A stretch of 64,000 nt of DNA from Ligula intestinalis (GCA_036362985.1 JAYGXS010000008.1:26699922-26763921), one strand, 5' to 3'; shown: positions 9,076 through 19,230, numbered from the stretch's first letter. The notes: a model not told the origin generated them from the sequence alone. A program made the numbers and translations.

Positions 9076-10234
9076 GGCCCAAAACAGAACGGCAAATGTG
9101 GGTCTCGTTAGCGTTCAGGTTAACGTATCTCAACGAGTGTCTGTGGAACAGCTGGAAGGGGCGTCTTCTTAACACTTCACTGAACGCTTCTCCCTGAAAG
9201 AGGAGCCTGGGTGAATAAATGTACCCATTTTCACTTCGAAATATACCATCAACCGGGGTAGTCCCACTGACAGATTTCGATTATCTAAACTCCCCCTCGG
9301 TGCTCACTGCCGAGTGAATGTTTTCTACCTTTTTATAATAATTCACGGACCAAATTTATGCCCAAATGTTTATACCAAATTGCATTGCTGAAAATGGCTA
9401 AAACTACACGTAGGCGCGATCACTAAAGCATGAACTTGACGCACGAATGGAAGTGAATATGCGTGCGCCAGGTTCTTGTTGCAAAAATACAAAGGCGTGA
9501 TCACACTTGTATTAGTTTGAGCCTTCGTACTCGTGCAGGAGGTCAACTTCAGAGGGACTGCGAGAACAACAAGAATTGACACGTTTTGTACGAAATAATG
9601 GGCCGTAGGGGGGAGGAAGGCTAGCCTTTGTGTGTGATTGAGCTCAAGCTCACGTCGTCGCTCCTTGTCGTCTCGGCGCGCATCCGTGGCGTTGTGGCAT
9701 GTCCCTTGGTCATGAACTGGGCCGTGCCTCTTGGTCACGAGAACGGAGGGCAAAATAACGGGGGTAGTATATCCACGTGTCTGTTTATGGACTTGGATTC
9801 TGATATCCGGGCCTCCAGTAGTTCTCGCCTCGTCTTATTACTGGCTTGTGCGATTACCCGCGTATCCGTGGAGATGAATTCTTGGCCTTCCTACAGGGTA
9901 CAGGGAGCAAGCTGGGACAATTGGTCGCCTTTCCACACTATCGGTTCGTGCTCCAATATTCGCGAGCTAAGTCGTCGTCTGGTCTACCCTGTATAATGGC
10001 AAGAACAGCCGCAACAGGGAACTTTAGAAACGACGGCAGACTGCCCACCTTCCTCCAGTCTGTCTTTTATTTGCATGATCCGCGAACGCATGGTAGCTGT
10101 CGGATGCTGAGTGATACCCACGCCGAGCTCTGCAGCGATCCGTTTTGACCAATTTTTAGCTACGGTAGAGGGTGACAGAGTGTTAGAAGCCCTCCTCAGT
10201 TTGTTCCCCGTGGGCGCGTAGAGAGGCAGTGGCT
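9076..10234. other. No gene recognised
   Basis: Several short open frames on both strands (for example 9370-9753 minus and 9628-9996 plus) show no motif and overlap each other. Part may be repeat-derived, but I could not match it elsewhere in the window. Confidence 0.4.
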
Positions 10235-10490
10235 AACAAAACTGTATATTCGTCTAGGTTTCGGCTTTGGACAAGAGGCCAGGCTCAGAGCCAAGGAGAT
10301 TGCAGCAAGAGCTGACGTACTTTGGCGGATAGTATTGCCGGTCAAGGCAAGGGAGACTGGAGTGTCAATTTTTGGCTTAATAGCCGTCGTCAGCCAGTAA
10401 TACGCAAACCCAAGTGGTGCCCACTCGAGCCTTGAACTCGCAACCTTTCTATCAGGATCAAGTGCCCTAACCATTGACGTGTTTTGTATT
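10235..10490 (-). repeat. tRNA-derived SINE (family A), minus strand
   Basis: Read on the minus strand: TCAATGGTTAGGGCACTTGA, then TTGCGAGTTCAAGGCTCGAG, the CACCACTTGGGTTTGCG arm and CTGGCTGACGACGGC. It follows the family A order. Confidence 0.7.
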
Positions 10491-10508
10491 CCAGCTATGA
10501 GAAAAACT

Positions 10509-10533
10509 GGAGGGGGTGGGGGGGGGGGGGGGG
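10509..10533 (+). repeat. Poly-G tract
   Basis: A G run interrupted by one T early on. Such tracts are often length-variable or assembly-sensitive. Confidence 0.8.
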
Positions 10534-10864
10534 GCAGCAATTGTGGTATGTTGAGTCCGCACCCACGTCGGAACGGTTTTCGGGAGGGTCCTGTTTCACG
10601 TTTTTAGATGAAAACCGCCAGTCACTGCACCCACATTCACCAGAATTCTGTGACGCTGTGTTCCCCCTCCCCCCACCCTCGGCTTACGCCCGCCGACTGC
10701 ACTGACCACCTCTGATTTCGCGTCATCCCGCGTCTCACAGTGGCCTATTCCAACTCCCTTCCCCTCGTTGGCCACGTGGATAGTTTGCGGCCCACAATTG
10801 TTCCATGCCGTTAGGCTCCTGTGCGAATGCTGGTGGGGCCCGGGATTGAGTCCCAAGGTAGAAC
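10534..10864. other. No gene recognised
   Basis: Overlapping short frames on both strands without recognisable motifs; C-rich patch at about 10660-10680. Confidence 0.35.
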
Positions 10865-11035
10865 AGAATGAGTGAGCTCCGTCAGCCGAATGGAATGGCT
10901 GTTTCTTGCTCACCAGCAGTCATCAGCCAGTCATAGCCGACCCCAGCGATGGTGCATCACTCGAGGCTCGAATCTGTGACCCGTTGATCAGAAGTCAAAC
11001 GTTTTAACCGGTTTTCGAAGAGACTCCAGGAGACT
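10865..11035 (-). repeat. tRNA-derived SINE (family A), minus strand
   Basis: On the minus strand: GTTAAAACGTTTGACTTCTG, ATCAACGGGTCACAGATTCG, GAGCCTCGAGTGATGCACC and the GGCTGATGACTGCTGG arm. The order matches the other family A copies. Confidence 0.65.
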
Positions 11036-11084
11036 GGAGGCAGGATTGGACGTGAAACTTTGCCAAAACGTGCCTCTTGCGGGG

Positions 11085-11246
11085 GCTTCAGTTAATAGTG
11101 GAGACTCTTGTCGCTGCTATCTTCAGACCGTAGGGGAAGAGAAGAGGCGGAACGCCAGGAAGGGGGTAATAGTGCATTCCGTATAGAGGTAGTGGAGAAT
11201 AGGTTGGAGGAAGTTGACTGTCGGACGAATATGCGGCTGCCCCGGC
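11085..11246 (+). repeat. Dispersed repeat R1, left part
   Basis: Matches the left part of the R1 copies at 54805, 63550 and (inverted) 19650 and 50990: a CTTCAGACC-like start, GTGCATTCCGTATAGAGGTA, GTGGAGAATAGGTTGGAGG and TTGACTGTCGGACGA. Gypsy copy 1 begins directly after it, and the right part of R1 resumes at 15520. Confidence 0.65.
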
Positions 11247-11270
11247 TGGCGACGCCGCCGAACGAACAGC

Positions 11271-12119
11271 ATGATCAGCCAAGAACAGGTGAAAGAAACG
11301 CTAAAAGAAGTACTGGATGCCCAGCGGGAAAGCATTATAGCACTTATCAAATAAATGCAAGGAAATTGGGGGCCAGTCTCCATAGGCAGCAAACGAAAAC
11401 AGATTGAGGACCGGAAAACTGAGTTCACATACGACCCGGACAGTGGTGTGAATTTCGAGGCCTGGTTCCGGAAATATGAAGGACTGTTTGCAGAAGGAAA
11501 AGAACTAGAGGATAAGACGAAGGTGGAGGACACGAACGGTACCTAAAGTTTGTCTTACCTGAGAAGCCGGTCCGCATATCATTTTCGGACACAGTTAAGA
11601 GATTGAAGTCTTTATTCAGTTTCTCTAAGTCGCTGTTTCACAGACGTTACGAATGTTTGAAGCTAAAGAGACAGCCAGAGGAAGACTACTTTGACCTAGC
11701 CGGACGACTGAATGATGTATACCATCAAGCGGAGTTAGAAACTGCCACTAGCCAGCAGATAAAAGCACTCCTGTTTATTAAAGCTTTGGCGCTGCCTGAG
11801 GACGCTGAAATCCGTACACGCCTCCTTGCTCAATTAGATCAGAGAACAGAAATGACGGTCCAAGAGTTAGCAGAGGAGTGCGTTCGCATTATGAATATCA
11901 AAACCGACAGTCGGATGATCGGGGACAAAAGCAACTTACCAGTGCGTGTGTACGAAGCAAAATCCAGCAAATCTAAGGAGAATTATAGTTCCCCAAGGAA
12001 ACTAAAAAGAGCCTGTTGGAAATGTTGAGGATGGCATTTTGTATCCGATTGCCCTTATCGCAGTAGAAAGTGTTACAAGTGCTCCCAACTCAGTCATAAG
12101 GCGAACCATTGTCGCGCCA
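11271..12119 (+). pseudogene. Gypsy copy 1 gag, broken
   Basis: Begins MISQEQVKETLKEV and runs through a capsid-like helical region (FEAWFRKYEGLFAEGK; FHRRYECLKLKRQPEEDYF). It has a stop after IIALIK (about 11352), a deletion of about 30 bp near 11528 relative to copy 2 that shifts the frame, and a stop inside the first zinc knuckle (CWKC then TGA at 12026). Two CCHC knuckles can be followed: CWKC..WHFVSDC and CYKCSQLSHKANHC. Gag packages the element RNA; this copy cannot make a full product. Confidence 0.75.
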
Positions 12120-12198
12120 AATCTCTCAGTCCAAGAAAGAGCTGTAATGCCACAACTCAAAGTGAATCACACGTCCTCAGTTGTGAAGACAGAAAATA

Positions 12199-12660
12199 TT
12201 TGACGGTCAGTCTAGATGGAGAACCTATTACGTTGCAGGTTGACACAGCATCAGACCTTACGATAATTAGTAAAGGCATGTGGGAGGCCCTGGGAGCGCC
12301 AGAACTGAAGCCAACGACCGTCTGTTCCTGGGCATCAAATAATACACAAATGTTTTGAGGGTGTTTTCCAGGCCACCATCGCTTTCGAGGAAAAGGCCTG
12401 TCTGTCTGACATTTATGTATCGAAGTCGAACACTGATCTCCTTGGAAATAAGATTATATCCCAACTGGGTCTCTGGAATCAGCCATTCCAGGAGATATGC
12501 TGTGCGGTAACCATTACAGAAGAGGACCTGAAACAGAAGTATGCCGAGCAGATGGAGATGTTAGCCGGAACGTGTACAAAGACTACAGTAAACTTGAGGG
12601 TAAAGCCTGGGAAAAAGCCAGTCTTTAGATAGAGTAGACGCGTCCCATTTGCCGTACAAA
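12199..12660 (+). pseudogene. Gypsy copy 1 protease and linker, broken
   Basis: The frame reads YLTVSLDGEPITLQ followed by VDTASDLTIISKGMW, i.e. an aspartic protease with the active-site DTAS (the more common triplet is DTG/DSG). It is disrupted by stops from about 12357 onward. The 8 bases that include the DTA codons are deleted in copy 2. Confidence 0.6.
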
Positions 12661-12662
12661 CA

Positions 12663-13369
12663 GCGGTCGAGGAAGAACTGGAGCGTTTGCAGCAGAAAGG
12701 CATAATCTGTCCCACAAATTATTCAGCATGGGCTGCTACCGTTGTCGCCGTAAAGAAGCCTAACGGTAGGATAAGACTATGCGCAGACTACTCGACCAGG
12801 CTGAATGACGCATTGAAAGACTATCACTACCCCTTGCCGAATGTAGAACACATTTTTGCCACCCTTAATGGAGGGAAAGTTTTCGCGAGGATTGACCTTT
12901 CAGAGGCGTACCTACAGTTACCAGTTGATGAAGCAGCGCAGGAAATGCTGACGATTAACACACATAAGGGGTTGTTCAAATATACTCACCTCAATGATGG
13001 CGTCAAGACAGCACCTAGTATTTTTCAGCAGTAAATGGACACCATGCTTACAAATATCCCTGGAACTTTGGAATATTTGCATGACATTTTGGTTGTCGGT
13101 CGTACGGACGAGGAGTTGCTCAAGAGACTTGACAAGGTCATGGTAAATCTCATTGATTACGGCCTAAAAATCAACATGGAAAAGAGCGAGTTCCTGCAAA
13201 AAGAAATTCACTACTTGGGTTTTGTGGTAAGCGAGACAGGACGATCACCCGATCCAGAGAAAGTTTTCGCATTTAAGAATGTGAAGGTACCTAAAATGTT
13301 CGAGAGCTACAAGCATTTATGGGTCTGGTCAGCTACTACTCCCCATTCATTGCGGAACTACATAGTTTA
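12663..13369 (+). pseudogene. Gypsy copy 1 reverse transcriptase, active site altered
   Basis: Readable RT blocks: GIICPTNYSAWAATVVAVKK, RIRLCADYSTRLND, FARIDLSEAYLQLPVDE, then a stop at 13032 and EYLHDILVVGRTDEELL. The catalytic YxDD box reads YLHD, so the first of the two essential aspartates is histidine; copy 2 has the same change. The frame then runs out into KHLWVWSATTPHSLR because one base is missing before the connection domain, again as in copy 2. Confidence 0.85.
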
Positions 13370-14149
13370 AAGCCACCGTTAAACCGGCTTATTTGTAAAG
13401 CTGTGAAATTTGAATGGTCCCCTGACTGTCAAGACGCCTTCGACAAAATAAAGGCGAAGATTAGTGAGTCGACTGTGCTCACACATTTCGAAGCCGACAA
13501 AGAAACGATAGTTTAGGCGGATGCATCTGAGTATGGGATAGGTGGCGTCCTATTTCAGAAAGGTACCGATGGAAATATCCTGCCCTTGATGCATGCCACC
13601 CGGTCACTCACAAAAGCAGAAAGAAACTATAGTCAAATCGCGAAAGAGGCCCTGGCACTTATCTTCGCAGTACAGAAGTTTCATCAATTCATTTACGGAA
13701 GACACTTTACGCTTCACACCGATCACCAACCACTTAAATTTTTATTTGGCACGAATTGTGGTGTGCCGCAGTATGTGGCCAAGAGGATACAACGATGGAG
13801 TACTATTCGCCTGAGTTTTGACTTCACAATCCAGTACGTGCCCACTCAGAAATTTGGAGCTCCAGACGCTTCATCACGACTGAGTGGAGGTGACGAACAC
13901 CAGGAAGACATTGTGGTCGTAAGCAATTTTATAGAAGACGACGACGAGTTTAGACGTGTTATCCGACCGCTACCTCTCACAGCCGAACAAATCAGGGCAA
14001 CCACTGCAGCAGATCCTTTATTATGTCAGGTAAAGGACTTTATACGGACGGCTTGGCCCAGGGAAAACAAGATACACGCAGCCATAAAGGCCTTCAGAAA
14101 CCGGAAGGATCAGTTGTATATAACCGAAGAGTGCATCATTATGACGTCA
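13319..14149 (+). pseudogene. Gypsy copy 1 connection and RNase H
   Basis: From MGLVSYYSPFIAELHSLK the frame covers the RT connection and a Ty3-type RNase H (ADASEYGIGGVLFQKG, KEALALIFAVQKFHQF, TDHQPLKFLFG, ending with PDASSRLSGG). A stop at 13514 interrupts it just before the first RNase H aspartate. It degrades the RNA strand of the cDNA hybrid in active elements. Confidence 0.8.
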
Positions 14150-15216
14150 TAGTGGTGATCCCAGCTAGACATAAACAACAGGTTTTACTAGAAGTCCACG
14201 CCGGACATCAAGGCATGACCCGTATGAAACAACTGGCCCGGTGGTACGTATATTGGCCAGGAATTGATGACGATGTAGAACCTTCGCGCGAATTTGCGGC
14301 TCATGCGCACGTGAGGCTAAAAATCCCCCAAAAGTACAAACTGTGCCATGGCCAGAGGTGATAAGACCGTGGAGTCGAGTTCACATGGACTTTGCCGGCC
14401 CACTATTCAACCAAATGTTTCTAGTAGTAGAAGATGCGTGGTCGAAGTGGCTGGAAGTTTTCGATGTTGCAGCAGGTACCGCGGAGGTCACAGCAAAAAG
14501 GGTGGAGGAGCTTATCTCTAGATATGACATTCCTAAGGAGATTGTGACCGATAATGGCACCCAGTTTACATCATCGCTATTCCAACAGTTATGCCAAAAA
14601 TGGGGAGTTCAACATGTAACGTCACCGCCCTTTCATCCACAATTGAACGGGCAGGCAGAACGGTTTGTGGACACATTCAAGGGAGCGATGAGGAAAATGT
14701 GGGCCGCTGGGGTGAAAATGAACTACTTGAACACGTTTCTCCTAGCATACAGAACTACTACGAGAGGAGATCTGGGTGGTCAAACACCAGCAGAGCAGTT
14801 TTTGGGTCGACAACCCGATGTACGGCTGCAGTACTTAAAACCCGAAGATCGGCCACCCAGCCCGCCAAAACAGTACTTTCGCGAGGGAGAAGAGGTGTTT
14901 GCCCGAAATTACAAGCCCGGCGAGAAACTATGGATGGAAGGCGTTGTCAGAAAGGTGAGAGGCGTCGTTTTTGAGGTCGAAACGGCAGCAGGAAGAATCA
15001 AACTGCACGCAAATCAACTGAGACGCAGAGTCTCCTCGGATGGCCAAATAGCACTCGATGTGCTATGTGATACTTTCGAGGTCCCGACACCCAGGGTAGA
15101 GACAAAGTCGTCACCACTACAATCCGAAAAAGTCATCGAAAAGTTCAACGGCCTAAACACCTCGTCGTGGATCCAAGCAGGAAGAAGTATGAGGTCCATC
15201 TTTCAAAAGAGGGATG
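14150..15216 (+). pseudogene. Gypsy copy 1 integrase
   Basis: The zinc-binding part shows the histidines (LLEVHAGHQGMTRMKQLA) in one frame and the cysteine pair CGSC in another, separated by a missing base near 14282. Frame 14343-15239 then gives the catalytic core: HMDFAGPLF (D), VTDNGTQFTS (D) and PQLNGQAERF (E), followed by a C-terminal beta-barrel-like tail (YFREGEEVFARNYKPG). All three DDE residues are present. The last 30 residues read into the LTR. Confidence 0.85.
15203..15216 (+). promoter_or_regulatory. Polypurine tract of gypsy copy 1
   Basis: AAAAGAGGGATG lies directly before the TGTTATGG of the LTR, the expected place for plus-strand priming. Confidence 0.55.
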
Positions 15217-15519
15217 TGTTATGGAGACGCGAACGGTGACGCACTCAAGGCCCAGAGTTTGCAGTGCACCCCAGATAAGCCATGCCGGCAGACCGGCCGC
15301 GTGAGCACACGTGACGCCCGCCCCCGCGTGCACTGCGATGTTCCAGAGCGTGTCACGGCGTGGGAACCACGCCAGAACCACCCCGCTCGTCCGATAGGCC
15401 GGGAACAGTCTAGAAGGACCAGCGCTTTATAAAGGGCTGTCTCTGTGTTAGCCTGAATAAGGACTCTCACGATCAGACCGGCTTGCCTTCTTCCATTTAC
15501 TAGTCCTGGGGACATGACA
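15217..15519 (+). repeat. 3' LTR of gypsy copy 1
   Basis: Begins TGTTATGGAGACGCGAACGG and ends GGGGACATGACA. It aligns along its length with the LTRs of copy 2 (reverse complement), apart from small deletions. Confidence 0.85.
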
Positions 15520-15640
15520 AGGGTGATTGGCCAGACTGGATTGTAGTGGACAGGCACTGACGCACACATGCTACCGGTCGCGAGAGGTGGGAGGTCGAGC
15601 GTAGCACGCGGATGTAAGTCACTACATACCACCCTACCAC
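15520..15640 (+). repeat. Dispersed repeat R1, right part
   Basis: AGGGTGATTGGCCAGACTGG, CACATGCTACCGGTCGCGAG and AGGTCGAGCGTAGCAC match 63785-63870 and 55020-55085. About 100 bp of R1 present in the uninterrupted copy is missing between the two flanks of the gypsy insertion. Confidence 0.6.
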
Positions 15641-16447
15641 CCTCGCGTGTCAGGCATTTTTTTATGGGTGCACAGCCCCAATAACGTCTACTGTGACCTG
15701 ATCTGATCCCTTAGTACATCTTTCAGGTAGGAGCTCCCTTTTTATCCACACGAACAATCACTGGTCGTACAATGGATGATTTCGAAGGAACATCGTATGA
15801 GGCTCCGTTTTGCGTCATCAACCACTGTATAACAAAGCACTGCGTCTGAACCCCGATCAACTCCGCCTGCCACTTATTACGCTCTCATATTTCTCAACCC
15901 TCCCCCACATATGTGAAAAAATGTACACTACCGGATTTCGGTACCAGTCTAGTACCAGTACCACGGTTTCCCCAGTAATACCTATAATAGATTGTTACCT
16001 GGATTTCTATTCTAACCAACAGATTTTACTGTACTCCTCTGATAAGAACTACGTAAAAGCAAACACAGCCTCACCAGCTAGATGTCCAAGTGCTTGTGCA
16101 GGAAATTTCGCAATTTTAAAATTAAAAAGAATAGTCTGTAAATTTGCGTCTATTATATCAACTAAATAAAAAATTCACATCTTTAATCTAAAAAAAGAGC
16201 ATGACAATAATTGTTGCTGGTTTTTGGTTTTGACCGAACCGGTCACTGTAATGCGGCACTTGAATAAAGCCGTGTGCAGACGGGTGCACTCTGCTTTGGG
16301 CAACCTCAGTCAGCGTCGCCAATGTCCAGGTGCGTTGTTGTGGACATTTGTCGACGAATCGACTCTCGACGCACGCCTTGGCCCGCAGCGCCAGCCAGGG
16401 CTCTGCGATGCAACGTTTGAAATCCAGGTGGAGGTGGAAATCGAATA
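15641..16447. other. No gene recognised
   Basis: The frame 15810-16169 shows no motif. The C/G-richer stretch 16220-16440 has frames on both strands, none recognisable. Confidence 0.35.
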
Positions 16448-16552
16448 GCCTCGTCGAAAGTGACAACGTCTACTCGGTTGACGGAGAGATGATAGGGGAA
16501 GAATTTATTCCAGACTCTCGGCTGTATGAAAAGCTGAAGGGACGGGACAAAG
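16448..16552 (+). CDS. Candidate internal exon, unknown protein
   Basis: An AG at 16446-16447 precedes, and a strong donor GTAAGT follows at 16553. The open phase reads LVESDNVYSVDG, EEFIPDSRLYEKLKG, RDK: an acidic, charged stretch unlike the surrounding repeats. I do not recognise the family, and no partner exon with a matching phase was found nearby. It could be a chance frame. Confidence 0.3.
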
Positions 16553-16659
16553 TAAGTAAAGACAGTAAAGTATTCGGAAGCCGCAGTAGAGTGTTCAATT
16601 CAGTTCAGTAATATTGAGGGGAATTTGATGGAAGAAGTTCGTTGGGAAAGCTAACGAAC

Positions 16660-17750
16660 TTTATTGTAAATCGTACGCTATGTCGATGACACGTTTGCAT
16701 TGTTAAAAAGGACCAACTGGAAATACTACACAACATTGTCAATTCAACAATACCTGGAATCATATTTACGCTCGAAAAAGAAATTGACAACAAACTCCCC
16801 TTTCTTGACGTCCTCGTACAGCGTAATACTGATGGAACGTTTCAAACATCGGTTTACCGCAAAAAGATCTATGCTGATGTTATCCTTCATTACAAGAGCA
16901 ACCACCCTATTGCTCACAAGTAAAGTACTGTTATCACCCTAATGAATCGAGCAAAAACGCATTGTTATTACCCCGACCTCTACCAAGCCGAACTTAATTA
17001 CCTATTCACACTATTTTCAAAAAACGGCTACCCCAGAGAGTTCGTGCGTCGATGCATGAAACAGCAAAAGTTTAAACAAAAAAAAGGAACTAGAATGTTC
17101 CAATGAAGCGCCTAATCCAAGAAATTGGCAAACACTTCCACATATTAAAAACGTGTCTGAACTCGTTGAAAGACACCTGAAGAAGTATCAAATCCAAGTA
17201 GCGCACAAACCAACACATACTTTACGAAACCAGCTTGTACACCCTAAGGATAGGGTTGGCTATTTAGGCAGAAAAGAGGTCTTTTACAAAATCCCTTGTA
17301 GCTGTTGCAATGCAGTTTAGTGCGGACAAACAGGACGATCGGCCTTTACACGCTTACGTGAACATCAGCGAGCAGTAAAGGGACGATATCCATTGTCCGA
17401 GGTCGTCATGCACACAGTAGAAACTGAGCACCAATTTGCATGGGACAAAACTTGCATTATCGGCTCTTGCCCATGCAAGAAGGGTCACGAATTTTTAGAA
17501 GCTATGAATTCCGACGGATCCTGCATCAACAGGCACGTTGAATTGGATCCAATATGCACCAACCTTCAAAAGGCCTGGAAAATAGACCAACCACAAAAGC
17601 AGGCTAATGACCACAGGTAACACAGCATTATCGATTTTTTTTGACACGTTTAAAAATGTGAACTGTTCCTCACACTATTTTTTCCCATTTGAAGGCGACA
17701 TAGCGTGCTAGTGTCGAAAATTTACGAATAAAGTTTGTTACCGTTTCCCG
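16660..17750 (+). pseudogene. Penelope-like element PLE-1 copy, RT and GIY-YIG, decayed
   Basis: Starts at the reverse-transcriptase active site (YVDDTFAL at about 16678), then in a shifted frame PGIIFTLEKEIDNKLPFLDV and VQRNTDGTFQTSVYRKK, FSKNGYPREFVRRCM, an RT-to-endonuclease linker (LVHPKDRVGYLGRKEV) and the GIY-YIG domain region (YKIPCSCCNAV..CGQTGRSAF, TRLREHQRAVKGRYPLSEV). Frame 17393-17620 covers the C-terminus (DGSCINRHVELDPIC). Frameshifts near 16740 and stops near 16920 and 17320 show it is dead. PLEs use an EN of this type for target-primed insertion. Confidence 0.85.
17688..17735 (+). ncRNA. Degenerate hammerhead-like hairpin of PLE-1
   Basis: GACATAGC pairs with GCTA(g)TGTC-like sequence just before GAAAATTTACGAATAAAG. 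The CTGANGA core is largely lost here (ttgaaggcga). Compare the better copy at 31364. Confidence 0.35.
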
Positions 17751-17754
17751 AAGA

Positions 17755-18189
17755 ATTTCTTCATCAAATTTATTGTAAATTTTCGACTCTGGCACAGCAG
17801 GTCGTCCTCGGAAATGTGGAAAATGTAGAAATGTGCGTATCTTAAATATACCGAAAAATTGATAATGCTTTGTTATCATTAGCCAATAGCAGGGCTTGTT
17901 GGTTTATACCTTATCCAGGCTTCCCTGAGGTCGGTGTACATTGTATCTAATTCAACGTGCGTATTAGTGCATGACTCGTCAGAGTTAATGGCCTCTAACA
18001 ATTCGCGGCCTTTCGTATATGGGCAGGAGCCTACAATATTGGTCTAGCCCCATGCGAATTTATGCCCAGTTTCAATTATATGCATGGGGACTTGGGACAG
18101 GTGATCTCGCCTCTTCACTGCGAATTGACTTTCATGTAAGCGTGAATAGGCTGACGTTCCTGTTTGTCCACACTTAACTGCATTGCAGT
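17755..18189 (-). pseudogene. PLE-1 C-terminal part, minus strand (tail-to-tail)
   Basis: The minus strand encodes the second half of the GIY-YIG region (GQTGTSAYSRLHESQFAVK), HIIETGHKFAWG, GSCPYTKGRELLEAINSDES and the C-terminus, with one stop after FAWG. Its 3' end (GTCGAAAATTTACAATAAA on the minus strand) lies within about 15 bp of the 3' end of the plus-strand copy, so the two PLE-1 copies meet tail to tail. No RT remains. Confidence 0.75.
17765..17815 (-). ncRNA. Degenerate hammerhead-like hairpin of PLE-1
   Basis: On the minus strand GAGGACGAC precedes GACCTG...CAG(a)GTC and GAAAATTTACAATAAA: the same stem II with a single bulge before GAAA. Confidence 0.4.
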
Positions 18190-18358
18190 CACCACAAGCA
18201 ATTTAGTAAACGACACCTGAAGAAGCATCAAATCCAAGTGGTGCACAAACCAACGACTACACTTCGAAATCAGCTTGTACACTTTAAGGATAGGGTTGGC
18301 TATTTGAACAGAAAAGAAGTGATTTACAAGATTCCTTGTGGCAGCTGTAATGCATTTT
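18190..18358 (+). pseudogene. PLE-1 fragment, left half
   Basis: Reads RHLKKHQIQVVHKPTTTLRN, QLVHFKDRVGYLNRKEV and YKIPCGSCNAF, the linker and the start of the GIY-YIG region. It breaks at ATGCATTTT (18350-18358), where a foldback PLE is inserted, and resumes at 19104. Confidence 0.75.
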
Positions 18359-18431
18359 CTTGCCAATAGCAGAGAATATCCGAGTTCCAGGAAGCAGTTC
18401 AGAAGAAGAAGAAGCGATCACTGGAACAAGA

Positions 18432-18485
18432 GGTTTATTGGCCTGACGTTTCGGGTTCCCACGGGAATCCTTTATCATAGGTAAT
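18432..18485 (-). ncRNA. Hammerhead-like motif of PLE-4, left arm
   Basis: On the minus strand: ATGATAA core, one unpaired A, GG(a)TTCCC paired with GGGAACC, then GAAACGTCAGGCCAATAAAC. Confidence 0.45.
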
Positions 18486-18983
18486 AGTAGAACAGTCTGA
18501 TACATGTACAGATTACACGGTATTTATAGTTCGTAGCGGTCACCCGCATGCGTACTATAATTGTCGGTTCCTTTAGCCACCGCTTGAAGGCTTAAGACCG
18601 TATGGGAACGCAAAATCGTTGCGCTTGTTGATGGACTGGGGGCCTGAGAACCATGACTCGAGCAGCTCACGCAGTTGTCACCTCTTGCGAGGACCCGGCC
18701 ATATTTTCAAGCTTGACGAGGCCAAAATCCTCGCAAGAGGTGACAACCGCGTGAGCTGCGAGCTGCTCGAGTCATGGTTATCAGGCCCCCAGTCCATCAA
18801 CAAGCGCAACGATTTGGCGTTCCCATACGGTGTACTGAGAAATTTCCTGAGTGAGAGAATCAGTCACGTGGGAAGGACTGGGTGCAACAACAACTCTGAC
18901 GACAGCGGGCATAATTGTTGAGCAATTATCAAACTCGCATCCGACGCGGACAAGAACACGCATGCCTCAGACTGTTCTACTAT

Positions 18984-19033
18984 TACCTATGATTATGGAT
19001 TCCCGAGGAAATCCGAAACGTCAGACCAATAAA
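18984..19033 (+). ncRNA. Hammerhead-like motif of PLE-4, right arm
   Basis: ATGATTA core, one unpaired T, GGATTCC paired with GGA(a)ATCC around CGA, then GAAACGTCAGACCAATAAAC. Stem II differs from the left arm yet remains paired. Confidence 0.5.
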
Positions 19034-19048
19034 CCTCGTGTTCCAATG

Positions 19049-19100
19049 ATCGCTTCTTTTTTCTTCTTCTTCTTCTTCTTCTTCTCTTTCTTCTTCTTCT
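19049..19100 (+). repeat. (TTC)n tract
   Basis: Long TTC run with a few interruptions, terminal to the PLE-4 3' end. Shorter TTC runs occupy the same position in other PLE copies. Confidence 0.85.
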
Positions 19101-19103
19101 GAG

Positions 19104-19230
19104 ATGCATTTTACTGTGGATAGACAGGAAAATCAGCCTCTTCAGGCTTAGAAGAACGCCAGTTAGTGGAAAAGAGGCGTGATCACTGGTCCCAACAACC
19201 ACTGGCTTTCTCCAGAGCTGCATCAACCTG
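19104..19230 (+). pseudogene. PLE-1 fragment, right half
   Basis: Continues the GIY-YIG region after the foldback insertion: CNAFYCG, a stop, then TGKSASSG-like sequence. It degenerates after about 19160. Confidence 0.5.

Larger units (their letters stand above)
11247..15519 (+). mobile_element. Ty3/gypsy retrotransposon copy 1 (lacks 5' LTR)
   Basis: Order: primer-binding-site-like TGGCGACGCC (11247), gag with zinc knuckles, protease, reverse transcriptase, RNase H, integrase, polypurine tract and 3' LTR (15217-15519). The order with integrase last is the Ty3/gypsy arrangement. The 5' LTR is absent and the break is within a couple of bases of the LTR/primer-site boundary seen in copy 2. Many stops and shifts make it inactive. 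Sequence is close to copy 2 at 55096-59762. Confidence 0.9.
18359..19103. mobile_element. Foldback PLE-4 insertion inside PLE-1, 9-bp target duplication
   Basis: ATGCATTTT lies at both edges (18350-18358, 19104-19112). Inside, two PLE-4 3' regions face outward. Inner arms 18598-18703 and 18721-18830 are near-perfect inverted repeats encoding ILARGDNRVSCELLESWL and SGPQSINKRNDLAFPYG, the C-terminal segment of a GIY-YIG PLE. Outer arms carry the hammerhead-like motif and a TTC/GAA tract at each end. A 42-bp non-palindromic tail (18359-18400) lies on the left only and resembles, inverted, the tail of the 5106-5513 insertion. Confidence 0.8.

Noticed and set aside
13285..13300. Programmed -1 frameshift site between gypsy RT and the connection domain
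   Set aside because: The AAAATTTT run is not in the register of a canonical slippery heptamer, and Ty3/gypsy elements do not normally shift at this point. A shared inherited deletion is simpler.
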